DNA of 64,000 bases from Dyadobacter jejuensis (GCF_003149085.1 NZ_QGDT01000001.1:970733-1034732); one strand, 5' to 3'. Shown: positions 34,100 to 43,356, numbered from the stretch's first letter. Numbers and translations: made by a program. Notes: generated by a model from the letters alone, not told the origin.

Positions 34100-35335
34100 A
34101 TGGCCCTGAATTATATTTTTGTAGGTTTTTTCGTGATTGCCTTTGCTATTGCGGCACTCAAGTTTTTGTTGACGGGCGACGTGCTCACCTTTAAAGCCAT
34201 TGTAGAAGGGATGCTGGAGATGGCCAAGGTGGCCGTGATGGACATTGCACTGCCGCTCACTGGGGTCATGACCTTCTTTTTAGGAATACTCAACGTAGGG
34301 GAGAAAGCCGGGTTTATCAACGCTTTGGCACGCTTTATTGGTCCATTTTTCAATAAACTGTTTCCGGAAGTTCCCGCCGACCACCCAGCAAATGGGCAGA
34401 TGATCATGAATTTTTCGGCCAATATGTTGGGGTTAGACAACGCCGCCACCCCCTTCGGGTTGAAGGCCATGCAAAGTCTTCAGGAACTTAATCCGCAAAA
34501 AGATACGGCCTCCAACGCCCAAATAATGTTTCTAGTACTGCATACCTCTGGTTTGCAGATCATCCCCCTCACCATTATCGCCCAGCGGGCCATATTAGGT
34601 GCTTCTAGCCCCTCCGATGTGTTTATCCCTTGTGTGGTGGGTACCTATGTTACCACGGTCGTCAGCCTAATTATTACCGCTATTTGGCAGAAAATTAACC
34701 TTTGGAACCGGACGGTGGTGTTGGGATTAGGTACGGTGACCGGCCTCATGGGACTGGCCTTATGGTACCTGGCGGGCTTGCCTAAGGAGCAAATTGAAAC
34801 GATTTCGATCGTTACGGGTAACTCCATTTTATTGTCGGTCGTGGCGGGGTTCCTTTTAGGAGGGATGTACAAAAAAGTAAACGTCTTCGATTCCTTTATA
34901 GAAGGAGCTAAGGGTGGGTTTACTACTTCAGTGACCATCATACCCTATCTGGTAGGGTTGTTGGTCGCTATTAGCGCTTTTCGTAACTGTGGGGCTATGG
35001 ATTATATGATCGATGGCATGAAGTGGATGTTCTCGCATACCGGGTGGAATACCGACTTTACCGACGCCTTGCCTGTGGCACTAATGAAGCCTTTGAGTGG
35101 GAGTGGTGCGCGGGCACTGATGATCGATGCCATGAAAGAGTTTGGTCCCGACTCATTTGTAGGTCGATTGGTGTGTATCTTTCAAGGGTCAGCCGATACG
35201 ACCTTGTATATCGTCGCCTTATATTTTGGGTCGGTGGGAATCAAAAATACACGCTATGCCGTCATAGCGGGGCTCATCGCCGATATGGTGGGGGTGTTGG
35301 CCGGTATATGGCTGGGTTACTTGTTTTTCCATTAA
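34100..35335 (+). CDS. SpmA-SpmB fusion, nucleoside recognition (Gate) domain membrane protein
   Basis: A 411-residue polytopic protein with two nucleoside-recognition (Gate) halves, equivalent to Bacillus SpmA and SpmB joined. The first half has IALPLTGVMTFFLGI, NFSANMLGLDNAATPFGLKAM; the second half begins around residue 240 with SVVAGFLLGGMYKKVNVFDSF and has VTIIPYLVGLLVAISAFR, MKPLSGSGARALM and FQGSADTTLYIVALYFG. In spore formers SpmA/B affect core dehydration; in this non-sporing group the fused protein is probably a small-molecule permease. There is no neighbour that reveals the substrate. Confidence 0.88.
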   Translation: MALNYIFVGFFVIAFAIAALKFLLTGDVLTFKAIVEGMLEMAKVAVMDIALPLTGVMTFFLGILNVGEKAGFINALARFIGPFFNKLFPEVPADHPANGQMIMNFSANMLGLDNAATPFGLKAMQSLQELNPQKDTASNAQIMFLVLHTSGLQIIPLTIIAQRAILGASSPSDVFIPCVVGTYVTTVVSLIITAIWQKINLWNRTVVLGLGTVTGLMGLALWYLAGLPKEQIETISIVTGNSILLSVVAGFLLGGMYKKVNVFDSFIEGAKGGFTTSVTIIPYLVGLLVAISAFRNCGAMDYMIDGMKWMFSHTGWNTDFTDALPVALMKPLSGSGARALMIDAMKEFGPDSFVGRLVCIFQGSADTTLYIVALYFGSVGIKNTRYAVIAGLIADMVGVLAGIWLGYLFFH

Positions 35336-35446
35336 AAGGTGCATCTGGCTATGAGCCCATTTACCTACTCCTGCAACCGTCCGTAAAAAAGGAATAGCCG
35401 TTTGCATACACATCCTGTAATATTGGCCTATAACAAATCCGTCACT

Positions 35447-36940
35447 ATGTTTCATTCGTTACTGAAAACCATACGTAATGTAGCGCTGGTCGCCACTACT
35501 CTGGGCGCTGGCATGGCACAAGCACAGACCAATGTGGACCAGCCGGCAAATACTTATTCATTAGAAGATTGCATCCGTATCGCCTTGGAAACGAACCCTC
35601 AGGTGAAGATCTCAGAGTTGCAGGTGCGTACCAACGACAATACCCTGCAACAATCCAAATGGCAACGGTGGCCAAGCTTAAGCTTTAGTGCTGGGCAGGG
35701 ATTTAGCTCGGGTCGGAATATCGACCCCTATACCAACGTGTATGTTCAGCGGAATGTCAATTCCAATAATTTTCAAGTAGGTTCGTCGGTAACCTTATTC
35801 AATGGATTTCAAATTCAAAACGCTATCCGACGGAATGAGAGTAACTTGAAAGCCAGTCAGGAGGACTTATTGGTTGCCCGCAACGATATTATGTTGAACG
35901 TTGCCTTGTTTTATCTGCAGGTCATTACCAACGAGGAGTTGATCGTGGTGGCACAAAGCCAGCTGGATGCTTCGAAGCTGCAAAGAGACCGTACCGCCCG
36001 ATTGGTAGAGGCGGGTACCTTGGCAGAGAGTAACCTGCTCGACCTGAAAGCGCAGGTTGCCAACGATGAGTTAAGCCTTGTGAATGCACAAAATAACCTT
36101 GAAACTGCCAAGCTAAACCTTAAACAGTTGATGAATATGCCTGGTAGTGAGCAGATAGAGGTGGTGAAGGTGTCGGTGGCCGACCCTACTTTGGCGGCCT
36201 ACGATGCCAGCATTCAGGAGATTTACGATGTGGCCCTCAATAGCCTGCCACAAATGAAGGCCGCTCAGCTTCGTATTGATGCCGCTGATACCAATATTGA
36301 AATCGCCAAAGCGGCAGGAAGGCCTAGTTTGACTTTAAGTGGTGGCATCGGGACGGCCTATTCTAGTGCAGCTCCTAAGGAACGATTTATCGCCGATGGT
36401 ACGGGTAGTACCGTTCAGGACATCCCTTCCACTACTAGCTATGTGTCCTATGCGGGAGTAAGTGTACCGGTCATCAACAAGGTTACGATTCCGAATGGGA
36501 CCTATCAGGATTTTGGCTATTTTAACCAACTAGATGGCAATAGAAGTTCCTCAATCAATCTGAGTCTTAGGATCCCGATTTTCTCTAATTTTCAGGTCAA
36601 ATATAATGTGGCCAATGCCAAGTTACAGAAACAAAACATAGAATATCAGAGTCAGCAGGCGCAGCTTACGATCCGTAAGAATGTGGAGCAGGCCTATATC
36701 GACATGGTGAATGCGGCCAAAAGGTATTCGGCAACGGCCAATCAGGTGCATGCCCTCGAAGAGGCCTTTAGGATATCTCAGGTACGTTTCGACGTGGGAG
36801 CTATAAACTCTTTAGATTATAATATTGCAAAAGCCAATCTGGACCGGGCCAATTCGAATCTGATACAAACGAAATACGATTATGTATTCCGGACTAAGAT
36901 CCTTGATTTTTATATGAACCGTCCCTTATCCGATTTCTAA
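35447..36940 (+). CDS. TolC-family outer-membrane efflux protein
   Basis: Signal peptide MFHSLLKTIRNVALVATTLG ending at AQAQ, then two OEP repeats: the first opens YSLEDCIRIALETNPQV, and the second covers roughly residues 265-495. The TolC-type periplasmic helices are recognisable in NDIMLNVALFYLQVITNEELIV, TARLVEAGTLAESNLLDLKAQ, and the second-copy equivalents VEQAYIDMVNAAKRY and RISQVRFDVGAINSLDY. I chose the Met at 35447 because it starts the signal peptide; the frame is open up to 35402. It is followed by an HlyD-family adaptor 63 bases downstream but no inner-membrane pump gene. Confidence 0.9.
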   Translation: MFHSLLKTIRNVALVATTLGAGMAQAQTNVDQPANTYSLEDCIRIALETNPQVKISELQVRTNDNTLQQSKWQRWPSLSFSAGQGFSSGRNIDPYTNVYVQRNVNSNNFQVGSSVTLFNGFQIQNAIRRNESNLKASQEDLLVARNDIMLNVALFYLQVITNEELIVVAQSQLDASKLQRDRTARLVEAGTLAESNLLDLKAQVANDELSLVNAQNNLETAKLNLKQLMNMPGSEQIEVVKVSVADPTLAAYDASIQEIYDVALNSLPQMKAAQLRIDAADTNIEIAKAAGRPSLTLSGGIGTAYSSAAPKERFIADGTGSTVQDIPSTTSYVSYAGVSVPVINKVTIPNGTYQDFGYFNQLDGNRSSSINLSLRIPIFSNFQVKYNVANAKLQKQNIEYQSQQAQLTIRKNVEQAYIDMVNAAKRYSATANQVHALEEAFRISQVRFDVGAINSLDYNIAKANLDRANSNLIQTKYDYVFRTKILDFYMNRPLSDF

Positions 36941-37003
36941 CAAAGGGGTGCTTCTGATAGCATACCTCATTTTTCTCCTTATTTTAAGTAACAAAAAAAA
37001 CAT

Positions 37004-38368
37004 ATGGCCCGGAAATCTTCAAATCAAACATGGTGGATAGCAGCAGGGGTGGTTGTCGTACTTATCGCTGGGTTGTTTGGCGCCAAACAAGCCGGACTGA
37101 TTGGCAAACCCGCCAGCAGTGAAGTAGAATTTGCTACCGTGAGTAGCGTAGATATTATAGAACGGGTGAGTGCCTCTGGCCGGGTGCAGCCCGAAGTAGA
37201 GGTAAAGCTCAGTCCCGACGTTTCCGGTGAGATCATTAGCCTCAATGTTGCCGAGGGTGATTCCGTTCAAAAAGGCCAATTATTGCTCAAAATTCGCCCT
37301 GATAATTATGAATCTCTGATGGCTAGGGCCCAAGCGGCGGTTAATTCCAGTAAGGCAAGCTACGAACAGTCCAAGTCGATGGTGGCCCAGTCGGAAGCGA
37401 GGCTGATTCAGGCCAAGGCGAGCTATGAAAGGAATAAGAAGCTGTATGCCGATAAGGTTATTTCTCCCTCTGATTTCGAGCAGGCGGAGTCCACCTACCG
37501 GGTGGCCAAGCAAGAGCTAGAGTCATCAAAAGCCAATGTGTCGGCAGCTAGCTTTAACATCAAAAGTGCCGAGGCAAGCTTAAGGGATGCCGTTGAGAAC
37601 CTGAGAAAAACCAGCATATTTGCTCCAGTAAGCGGTATTATTTCATTATTGAATGTAGAAGCAGGAGAACGTGTGGTAGGTACCTCTCAGATGGCCGGTA
37701 CCGAAATGATGCGTATTGCCAACCTTGCGAATATGGAAGTGCGCGTCAACGTCAACGAAAACGATATCGTAAGGGTAAGCCTAGGCGACACGGCCGAAAT
37801 CGATGTGGACGCCTATAGCTCCACAGGGCGGAAGTTTAAAGGCGTGGTTAAAGAGATCGCCAATACGGCAGCTGGCTTGGCTTCCTCGACTAGTGCGAGT
37901 GCCTCAGTCGATGCGGTTACCGAATTTGAGGTAAAAGTGAAAATATTGAATGAATCTTTCGCCGACTTGATGGAGCATCGCTCCAAAAAATCGTATCCTT
38001 TCAAACCCGGAATGACGGCCTCTGTCGATATTATTACGGATCGGAAAAATAAGGTGCTCGCCGTGCCAATAGCCGCTGTTACGACCCGTGGCGAAAAACC
38101 AAAGGCCGAGGAAGAAACTGACAATAAAGCCAAGGCAAAACAGAAGGAAGAGGCTATCAAAGAAGTAGTCTTTATCGACTCCGTAGGCGTAGCGAAGATG
38201 GTAGAAGTAAAAACTGGTATTAGTGACTTCGAAAATATCGAGATCCTTTCTGGATTAAAGAAAGGAGATCAAATTATCTCTGGCCCTTATATTACGGTGT
38301 CTAAAAACCTTAAAGCTGGTGACTTAGTAGAGAAGAAAAATGAAGCCGATAAAAAAGAGAAAAAATAA
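37004..38368 (+). CDS. HlyD/RND-type periplasmic adaptor subunit
   Basis: A single N-terminal membrane helix (WWIAAGVVVVLIAGLFGA, residues 10-27) precedes a membrane fusion protein fold: a lipoyl half-motif around SGEIISLNVAEGDSVQKGQLLLKI, a long coiled coil (residues ~105-185), the second lipoyl half FAPVSGIISLLNVEAGERVVG, and beta-barrel/membrane-proximal domains, with a highly charged Lys/Glu linker at ~365-390. It sits downstream of the TolC gene and is the last gene of the pair, since a terminator follows. The missing ABC or RND pump must be encoded elsewhere. Confidence 0.9.
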   Translation: MARKSSNQTWWIAAGVVVVLIAGLFGAKQAGLIGKPASSEVEFATVSSVDIIERVSASGRVQPEVEVKLSPDVSGEIISLNVAEGDSVQKGQLLLKIRPDNYESLMARAQAAVNSSKASYEQSKSMVAQSEARLIQAKASYERNKKLYADKVISPSDFEQAESTYRVAKQELESSKANVSAASFNIKSAEASLRDAVENLRKTSIFAPVSGIISLLNVEAGERVVGTSQMAGTEMMRIANLANMEVRVNVNENDIVRVSLGDTAEIDVDAYSSTGRKFKGVVKEIANTAAGLASSTSASASVDAVTEFEVKVKILNESFADLMEHRSKKSYPFKPGMTASVDIITDRKNKVLAVPIAAVTTRGEKPKAEEETDNKAKAKQKEEAIKEVVFIDSVGVAKMVEVKTGISDFENIEILSGLKKGDQIISGPYITVSKNLKAGDLVEKKNEADKKEKK

Positions 38369-38431
38369 TCAAATTAATATCGAGGTAACTGCGTTGTTAC
38401 TACGTAATAAGTTCGATTTAGTTTAGGTTAA

Positions 38432-38466
38432 AAAAAATCCTTGCTGTTTTACGGCAAGGATTTTTT
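38432..38466 (+). terminator. Rho-independent terminator
   Basis: AAAAAATCCTTGC (38432-38444) and GCAAGGATTTTTT (38454-38466) pair perfectly around a 9-base loop, 64 bases after the adaptor stop. A/T tracts on both sides mean it could also end the convergent DUF2853 gene. Confidence 0.9.
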
Positions 38467-38503
38467 ATTGTAGCATCAAGAGGTCCTGAGAAAAGGATGC
38501 TTT

Positions 38504-38842
38504 TTAATTGTAAATGCTTTCTTTGCCAAATTTTTTGGCCAGCATATAATAAAATAGGGCACGGTGTTTGTTGCGGTTACTGCTTCCGAATTTCTCGCAA
38601 ACCTCTTTAATGGCCGCGTCTAGTTCCGGTCCATCGGCCAGGCCGAGTTTCCCTATTAAATAACTCGTTTTTACCCTGTCCAGCTCCGACTGGTCGCTGC
38701 AGGATACTTTAGATGCATCGGCATTATAAATGGAGGGACCTAGGCCTTTGGTTACCTTGGCTAACAAGTCGTTGTCTAGCTTCAAGTCGATTTTGGAGGC
38801 TTCTTCTTGATACACGGACAGAAGATCATCTAGCTTGCTCAT
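38504..38842 (-). CDS. DUF2853 family protein
   Basis: A small soluble protein of 112 residues matching DUF2853: MSKLDDLLSVYQEEASKI, LTK-type middle KVTKGLGPSIYNADAS, RVKTSYLIGKLGL, and the C-terminal RNKHRALFYYMLAKKFGKES. The C-terminal helix is the most conserved part. Function is unknown; structures show a compact helical bundle. The gene stands alone between two terminators. Confidence 0.85.
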   Translation of the reverse strand: MSKLDDLLSVYQEEASKIDLKLDNDLLAKVTKGLGPSIYNADASKVSCSDQSELDRVKTSYLIGKLGLADGPELDAAIKEVCEKFGSSNRNKHRALFYYMLAKKFGKESIYN

Positions 38843-39119
38843 TCTTTAGTCTGTTATAGTGATAGGTACGAATATTTGCTGGTACAATTAATGGTAAGTT
38901 TTGTATATATCAAAACATTTGAGGGATTTTTATAGGTTAAAAGCCTTATTTTATGTTTTTCTTTCAGAAGCACTTACCGCTATGAACGTCGGAGCCCGTA
39001 CTTTAAATAAATTCCGTGTTTGGAGAAGTTGTTTTCTATAAGTTAAATATTTACCTACTTTGGGTACGGAAGTTTTAAAGAGAATAAAAAATAAAATTTT
39101 AGGCATTGAGGCGGAGCAT

Positions 39120-40130
39120 ATGATGGCAATAGAAGGTTTAACAAAAATAGCAGTGATCGGTGGAGGAAGCTGGGCTACCGCCATCGTTAAGATATTAACG
39201 GAGCAATCGCACGTTCAGATTCGCTGGTGGTTACGTAATAAGGCCGATATTCAGCATATCCGCCAATTTCACCATAACCCGAGCTATTTGAGCGATGTAC
39301 ACCTGCCTCCCAAAAAAATAAAAGTCTATGAGCAAGTTGCTGAGGCTTTAAAGGGTAGCCATTTCGTGATTTTGGCAGTTCCTGCCGCTTTTATAAGGGA
39401 CTCCTTGGCTGGCCTACAGGCACGACATTTTCATGGGAAGGTCATTGTGTCGGCCATTAAAGGCATGATACCACAAGAAAACCTCCTAGTAACCGACTGG
39501 ATGGCGGCGACCTATGGAGTTCCCCTAGAACAAACCTGTGTGATTGCTGGCCCCTGCCATGCCGAAGAAGTGGCCTTGGAAAAGCAATCGTTCCTTACCA
39601 TTGCTTCGACCAACCTATCTACGGCCGCATCATTTGCCAAATATATGACCTGTCGATTCGTAGCCGCCCGGCCATTAGGCGACCTCTATGGGGTCGAATA
39701 TGCCGCCGTTATGAAGAATATCGTGGCCATGGCCTGTGGCATCACCCATGGCCTCGGCTATGGCGATAACTTTCAGGCGGTGCTGGTAGCCAATGCGATG
39801 CAGGAAATAGGTCGGTTTGTAAGTACCCTCGACCCTAGGGAAAGGGAGCTGACGTCCTCAGCTTATCTGGGCGACTTGTTAGTGACCTCCTATTCCCAGT
39901 TTAGTCGAAATCGCCTATTTGGCAATATGATTGGCCGGGGATATAGTGTTAAGGCGGCTCAGTTAGAGATGAAAATGATAGCAGAAGGGTATTACGCTAC
40001 CCGAAGTATCATGGAGCTCAATAAAGCTTATGCAGTTTCCCTGCCCATCACCCAAGCGGTTCATGCCATTCTGTATGCCGATCAGTCGCCAGCAGCGGTG
40101 ATGGAAGATCTGAAAAATCATCTCGCATAA
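39120..40130 (+). CDS. gpsA: NAD(P)H-dependent glycerol-3-phosphate dehydrogenase
   Basis: GpsA reduces dihydroxyacetone phosphate to sn-glycerol-3-phosphate for phospholipid synthesis. Visible motifs: IAVIGGGSWATAIVKIL (NAD-binding), VILAVPAAFIRDSL, VSAIKGMIPQ, AGPCHAEEVA, PLGDLYGVEYAAVMKNIVAMACGI with the catalytic Lys, and LGDLLVTSYSQFSRNRLFGNMI. I place the start at the ATG 39120 (MMAIEG); the open frame to 39060 needs a TTG and adds a basic extension not seen in the family. The length of 336 is normal. Confidence 0.95.
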   Translation: MMAIEGLTKIAVIGGGSWATAIVKILTEQSHVQIRWWLRNKADIQHIRQFHHNPSYLSDVHLPPKKIKVYEQVAEALKGSHFVILAVPAAFIRDSLAGLQARHFHGKVIVSAIKGMIPQENLLVTDWMAATYGVPLEQTCVIAGPCHAEEVALEKQSFLTIASTNLSTAASFAKYMTCRFVAARPLGDLYGVEYAAVMKNIVAMACGITHGLGYGDNFQAVLVANAMQEIGRFVSTLDPRERELTSSAYLGDLLVTSYSQFSRNRLFGNMIGRGYSVKAAQLEMKMIAEGYYATRSIMELNKAYAVSLPITQAVHAILYADQSPAAVMEDLKNHLA

Positions 40131-40185
40131 TAGTCCAATTGGTTCTTTGAAGGGTACTTGCATTATAACACCTTAGAAACCTATT

Positions 40186-41280
40186 ATGATTGATATGAAC
40201 CTAATTCCGCGATCCCTTACCTTGGGCCTTATGGCCGGCGGCCTGGCCTTGTTCAGTGCCTGTCAGAGTACGAAAAAGGAAGAACAAGCCGACGAAAACA
40301 CCGTCAACACGTCCTTCGTCTTTGGAGACGAACGCCCCTTTCCCGAATGTCATGCTTCCACAGTGGTGAGGCTTCCGGATGGAAATTTTATAACTGCCTG
40401 GTTTGGAGGTACCAAGGAGAAAGATCCTGATGTAGGCATATGGATGTCCAAGGGACAGCCTGGCAACTGGTCGGCACCGGTCGAAATCGCCAAAATAAGA
40501 GAGGATGCCCATTGGAACCCAGTTTTGCAAGTCACCGACGGTGGTCAGGTGATCTTGTATTATAAAGTGGGCAAAGAGATTGCTAGGTGGGAGACCTGGG
40601 TACAGACTTCCGACGATGGGGGCGACAGCTGGTCGGAGGCCTATGAGCTAGTACCTGGTGATAAAGGGGGACGTGGCCCCGTAAAAGATAAGCTGATCGT
40701 GCTTACCGATGGTACCTGGCTGGCGGGAGCTTCCGACGAGCAGGATGGCTGGAAGGTGTTTGTGGATCGTAGCGAAGATCAAGGTAAAACGTGGACACGC
40801 TCTCCATTCTTTAAAATAGACACCATGGCCATCAAAGGAAAAGGGGCTATCCAACCTACTTTGTGGGAGTCGGCTCCTGGTAAAGTGCATATGCTGGTAA
40901 GAACAACCGGTGGGAAAATTGGCCGAAGCGATTCGGACGATAATGGTAAGACTTGGTCGGAGATCGTAGCGACTTCCTTGCCCAATCCCAACAGTGGCAT
41001 AGACCTAGATAGGCTTGAAGATGGCAGCCTCGTACTAGCCTACAATCCCGATGATAGTGATTGGGGATCTCGCTCACCCCTGTCCTTGGCTATGTCGGAG
41101 GATAATGGTACTACTTGGCCCGTCCGCTTCGACCTCGACAAAGGCGACAAAGAGGATGAGTTTTCATATCCTGCCGTGATTGCCTGGGGCGATTCGGTGG
41201 CGGTAACGTATACTTGGAACAGGCAAAAAATAGCCTTTTGGAAGGGCAGCAAGGCCGATGTCGTAGCCTTGTCGAAATAA
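40186..41280 (+). CDS. Sialidase-family (BNR/Asp-box) lipoprotein
   Basis: The N-terminus MIDMNLIPRSLTLGLMAGGL ends in a lipobox LFSAC (Cys26), so this is a lipoprotein. The mature part is a six-bladed propeller typical of the exo-alpha-sialidase/BNR_2 family, with four Asp-boxes: TSDDGGDSW, SEDQGKTW, SDDNGKTW and SEDNGTTW, and an early WFGGTKEKDPDVGIW. Many BNR_2 proteins in Bacteroidota are not sialidases but act on other glycans, so substrate is open. The neighbours are gpsA upstream and rhaM convergent downstream. Confidence 0.85.
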   Translation: MIDMNLIPRSLTLGLMAGGLALFSACQSTKKEEQADENTVNTSFVFGDERPFPECHASTVVRLPDGNFITAWFGGTKEKDPDVGIWMSKGQPGNWSAPVEIAKIREDAHWNPVLQVTDGGQVILYYKVGKEIARWETWVQTSDDGGDSWSEAYELVPGDKGGRGPVKDKLIVLTDGTWLAGASDEQDGWKVFVDRSEDQGKTWTRSPFFKIDTMAIKGKGAIQPTLWESAPGKVHMLVRTTGGKIGRSDSDDNGKTWSEIVATSLPNPNSGIDLDRLEDGSLVLAYNPDDSDWGSRSPLSLAMSEDNGTTWPVRFDLDKGDKEDEFSYPAVIAWGDSVAVTYTWNRQKIAFWKGSKADVVALSK

Positions 41281-41286
41281 CAGCAC

Positions 41287-41333
41287 TTGGGGACCGAAAT
41301 TAGCAGCTTATTCTGGCATTTTTCGGTCCCCAA
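41287..41333. terminator. Bidirectional hairpin terminator
   Basis: TTGGGGACCGAAA (41287-41299) pairs with TTTCGGTCCCCAA (41321-41333). It lies between the convergent sialidase-family gene and rhaM. Confidence 0.8.
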
Positions 41334-41337
41334 TATT

Positions 41338-41652
41338 TTATGGTAGATAAAAGACCCGCTCCAATGGCCTGCTTACCGGCGAATGGTCGGGATTGGTGTC
41401 CATGATATCGGACATGTATTTCCACCATTTCTGGACGATTTCCGTTTGTCCCAAATCCTGCGAAGAGCCCTCACCCGTTTGTTTCTGTAGGGCAAATAGT
41501 GTATTGGTTTCTTCGTCTAGAAATATGGAATAGTCTACTACTCCACTCTCCTTTAACAGACGCACCAGCTCCGGCCATATCTCGTCGTGTCGTTTCTTAT
41601 ACTCCTCCACCTGACCCGGGTGAAGCTGCATTTTAAAAGCTACCGTTTTCAA
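41338..41652 (-). CDS. rhaM: L-rhamnose mutarotase
   Basis: The product belongs to the L-rhamnose mutarotase family (dimeric alpha/beta barrel), which interconverts alpha- and beta-rhamnopyranose. The family pattern [43 protein letters not shown] (His and Asp/Glu of the active site), and [16 protein letters not shown] is complete at 104 residues. The start codon appears to be TTG at 41652: the expected N-terminus MKTVAFKM begins there and no ATG lies just upstream. No other rhamnose gene is adjacent; upstream is the repeat array. Confidence 0.88.
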   Translation of the reverse strand: MKTVAFKMQLHPGQVEEYKKRHDEIWPELVRLLKESGVVDYSIFLDEETNTLFALQKQTGEGSSQDLGQTEIVQKWWKYMSDIMDTNPDHSPVSRPLERVFYLP

Positions 41653-41754
41653 TCGTTCTTTGTGGTTGGTTGGTATTTGTTTACTTAATATGATAAGTAG
41701 GGTCGTCTTCTATTTTACTTGCTAGCCGCTTATAGTAGGTACTTGGATTATGCT

Positions 41755-41860
41755 CGGACGGCTCAGCATGACATTGTTTTGGCAATGCTATGAAGTTCAA
41801 GATTGTCACCCTGAGCCCGTCGAAGGGCATGACATTGCTTCGACAGGTTATCACTGACCT
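41755..41860. repeat. Dispersed extragenic repeats of the CCTGAGCCCGTCGAAGG type
   Basis: Motifs CTCAGCATGACATTG (41763), ACCCTGAGCCCGTCGAAGGG (41809) and ATGACATTGCTTCGACAGG occur here, and related copies (CCCGTCGAAGGGCC, CGACGAACTCAGCATGACATTGC) recur at 43378-43450 on the other side of the array. Such CGACNNNCTCAG...TGACA strings are a common extragenic repeat class in many bacteria. Confidence 0.6.
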
Positions 41861-41909
41861 TCAAAATAGATATGTTAAAAATGAGCACATTTATAAAGTG
41901 TCAACGGCA
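41861..41909 (+). repeat. 49-bp direct repeat, left copy
   Basis: A 49-base sequence beginning TCAAAATAGATATG and ending GTGTCAACGGCA. It recurs at 43308-43356 with about five mismatches, so the two copies bracket the repeat array. The last bases run straight into the first array unit. Confidence 0.75.
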
Positions 41910-43132
41910 GCGGTAACATTCATTATTTAATATGCCGCTCCTACGGAGCTCAAATTCGGAATTAAAACAATATTTCTATTAATATGTCGCCACGCTGTGG
42001 CTTGCATAGCAACTCGAGAGGAGCGAAATAATATTTTCGACAAGTCCTCTACCATTCCTTTCTCCACTCTCCTTATCCCCCCGCCGGCTCTTAGGCGATA
42101 TCGCTTTCTGTGCTGCAAGAATTAGTTTCATTAATCTATTGCCACGCCGTAGCACCTTCTGCAGCTCCAGATGAGCGGTAACATTCATTATTTAATATGC
42201 CGCTCCTACGGAGCTCAAATTCGGAATTAAAACAATATTTCTATTAATATATCGCCACGCAGTGGCTTGCATAGCAGCTCGAGAGGAGCGACATATTAAT
42301 TTGGACCAATCCTCTACCATTCCTTTCCCCACTCGCCATATGCCCTGCGGTCTCTTAGGCGATATCGCTTTCTGTGCTGCAATAGATTTATTTCATTAAT
42401 CTATTGCCACGCCGTAGCATCCTCTGCAGCTCCAGATGAGCGGTAACATTCATTATTTAATATGCCGCTCCTACGGAGCTCAAATATGGAATTGAAACAT
42501 TATTTCTATTAATATGTCGCCACGCTGTGGCTTGTATAGCAGCTCGAGAGGAGCGACTAATATTTTCTACAAATCCTCTGCCATTCCTTTCTCCACTCGC
42601 CCTATACCCCCGCCGTCTCTTAGGCGATATCGCTTTCTGTGCTGCTAGAATTAATTTCATCTAAAATATTGCCCCGCTGTATCTAGCATAGCAGCTCCGG
42701 AGGAGCGAAATATTAATAGCAAGCTAATGCTCGTTGGTTTTTAGAGCTCCAGAGGAGCGACATATTATTTTCTACCAATCCTCTACCATTCCTTTCCCCA
42801 TTCTCCTTATCCCCCCGCGGTCTCTTAGGCGATATCGCTTTCTTTGCTGCAATAGATTTATTTCATTAATCTATTGCCATGCCGTAGCATCTTCTGCAGC
42901 TCCAGATGAGCGGCAACATTCATTATTTAATATGCCGCTCCTACGGAGCTCAAATTCGGAATTAAAACAATATTTCTATTAATATGTCGCCACGCTGTGG
43001 CTTGCATAGCAGCTCGAGAGGAGCGACATATTAATTTGGACCAATCCTCTACCATTCCTTTCCCCATTCTCCTTATCCCCCCGCCGTCTCTTAAGCGATA
43101 TCGCTTTCTGTGCTGCTAGAATTAATTTATTA
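41910..43132 (+). repeat. Array of ~265-bp intergenic repeat units with inverted repeats
   Basis: Gene-free array of about five imperfect units. The unit start GCGGTAACATTCATTATT occurs at 41910, 42175, 42440 and, with one change, 42910, so the first three are spaced exactly 265 bases apart; the unit-end string GGCGATATCGCTTTCTGTGC occurs near 42094, 42359, 42619, 42829 and 43095 with small changes. One middle unit is partial (about 42660-42910). Each unit contains GCCGCTCCTACGGAGCTC, the stem GCCACGCTGTGGC, and an inverted pair ATTAATATGTCGC ... GCGACATATTAAT about 60 bases across. The elements resemble the GGAGCG...AATATT dispersed repeats of Bacteroidota genomes. Confidence 0.85.
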
Positions 43133-43307
43133 CCACACTGTGGTTTTCTCTGTGACTACCATTGATGTGTATTGCAATAAATTGATTATCAGTGCATTAC
43201 AAATATAACCCTGAGTAACTATTTTTGGAGCAAACAAGCTCTTTGAAAATGACACTTTAATCGTTTTCGTGCGACGGACCGTACTGGGCCTGTTGAACCA
43301 CGGGCCC

Positions 43308-43356
43308 TCAAAATAGATATGTTAAAAATCAGCACATGAGTAACGTGTCAACGGCA
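43308..43356 (+). repeat. 49-bp direct repeat, right copy
   Basis: Counterpart of 41861-41909 with the same ends TCAAAATAGATATG and GTGTCAACGGCA; differences are mainly within the ACATTTATAA / ACATGAGTAA part. Confidence 0.75.

Noticed and set aside
41910..43132. CRISPR array
   Set aside because: Repeat units are ~265 bp with no short unique spacers of constant length and no cas genes nearby.
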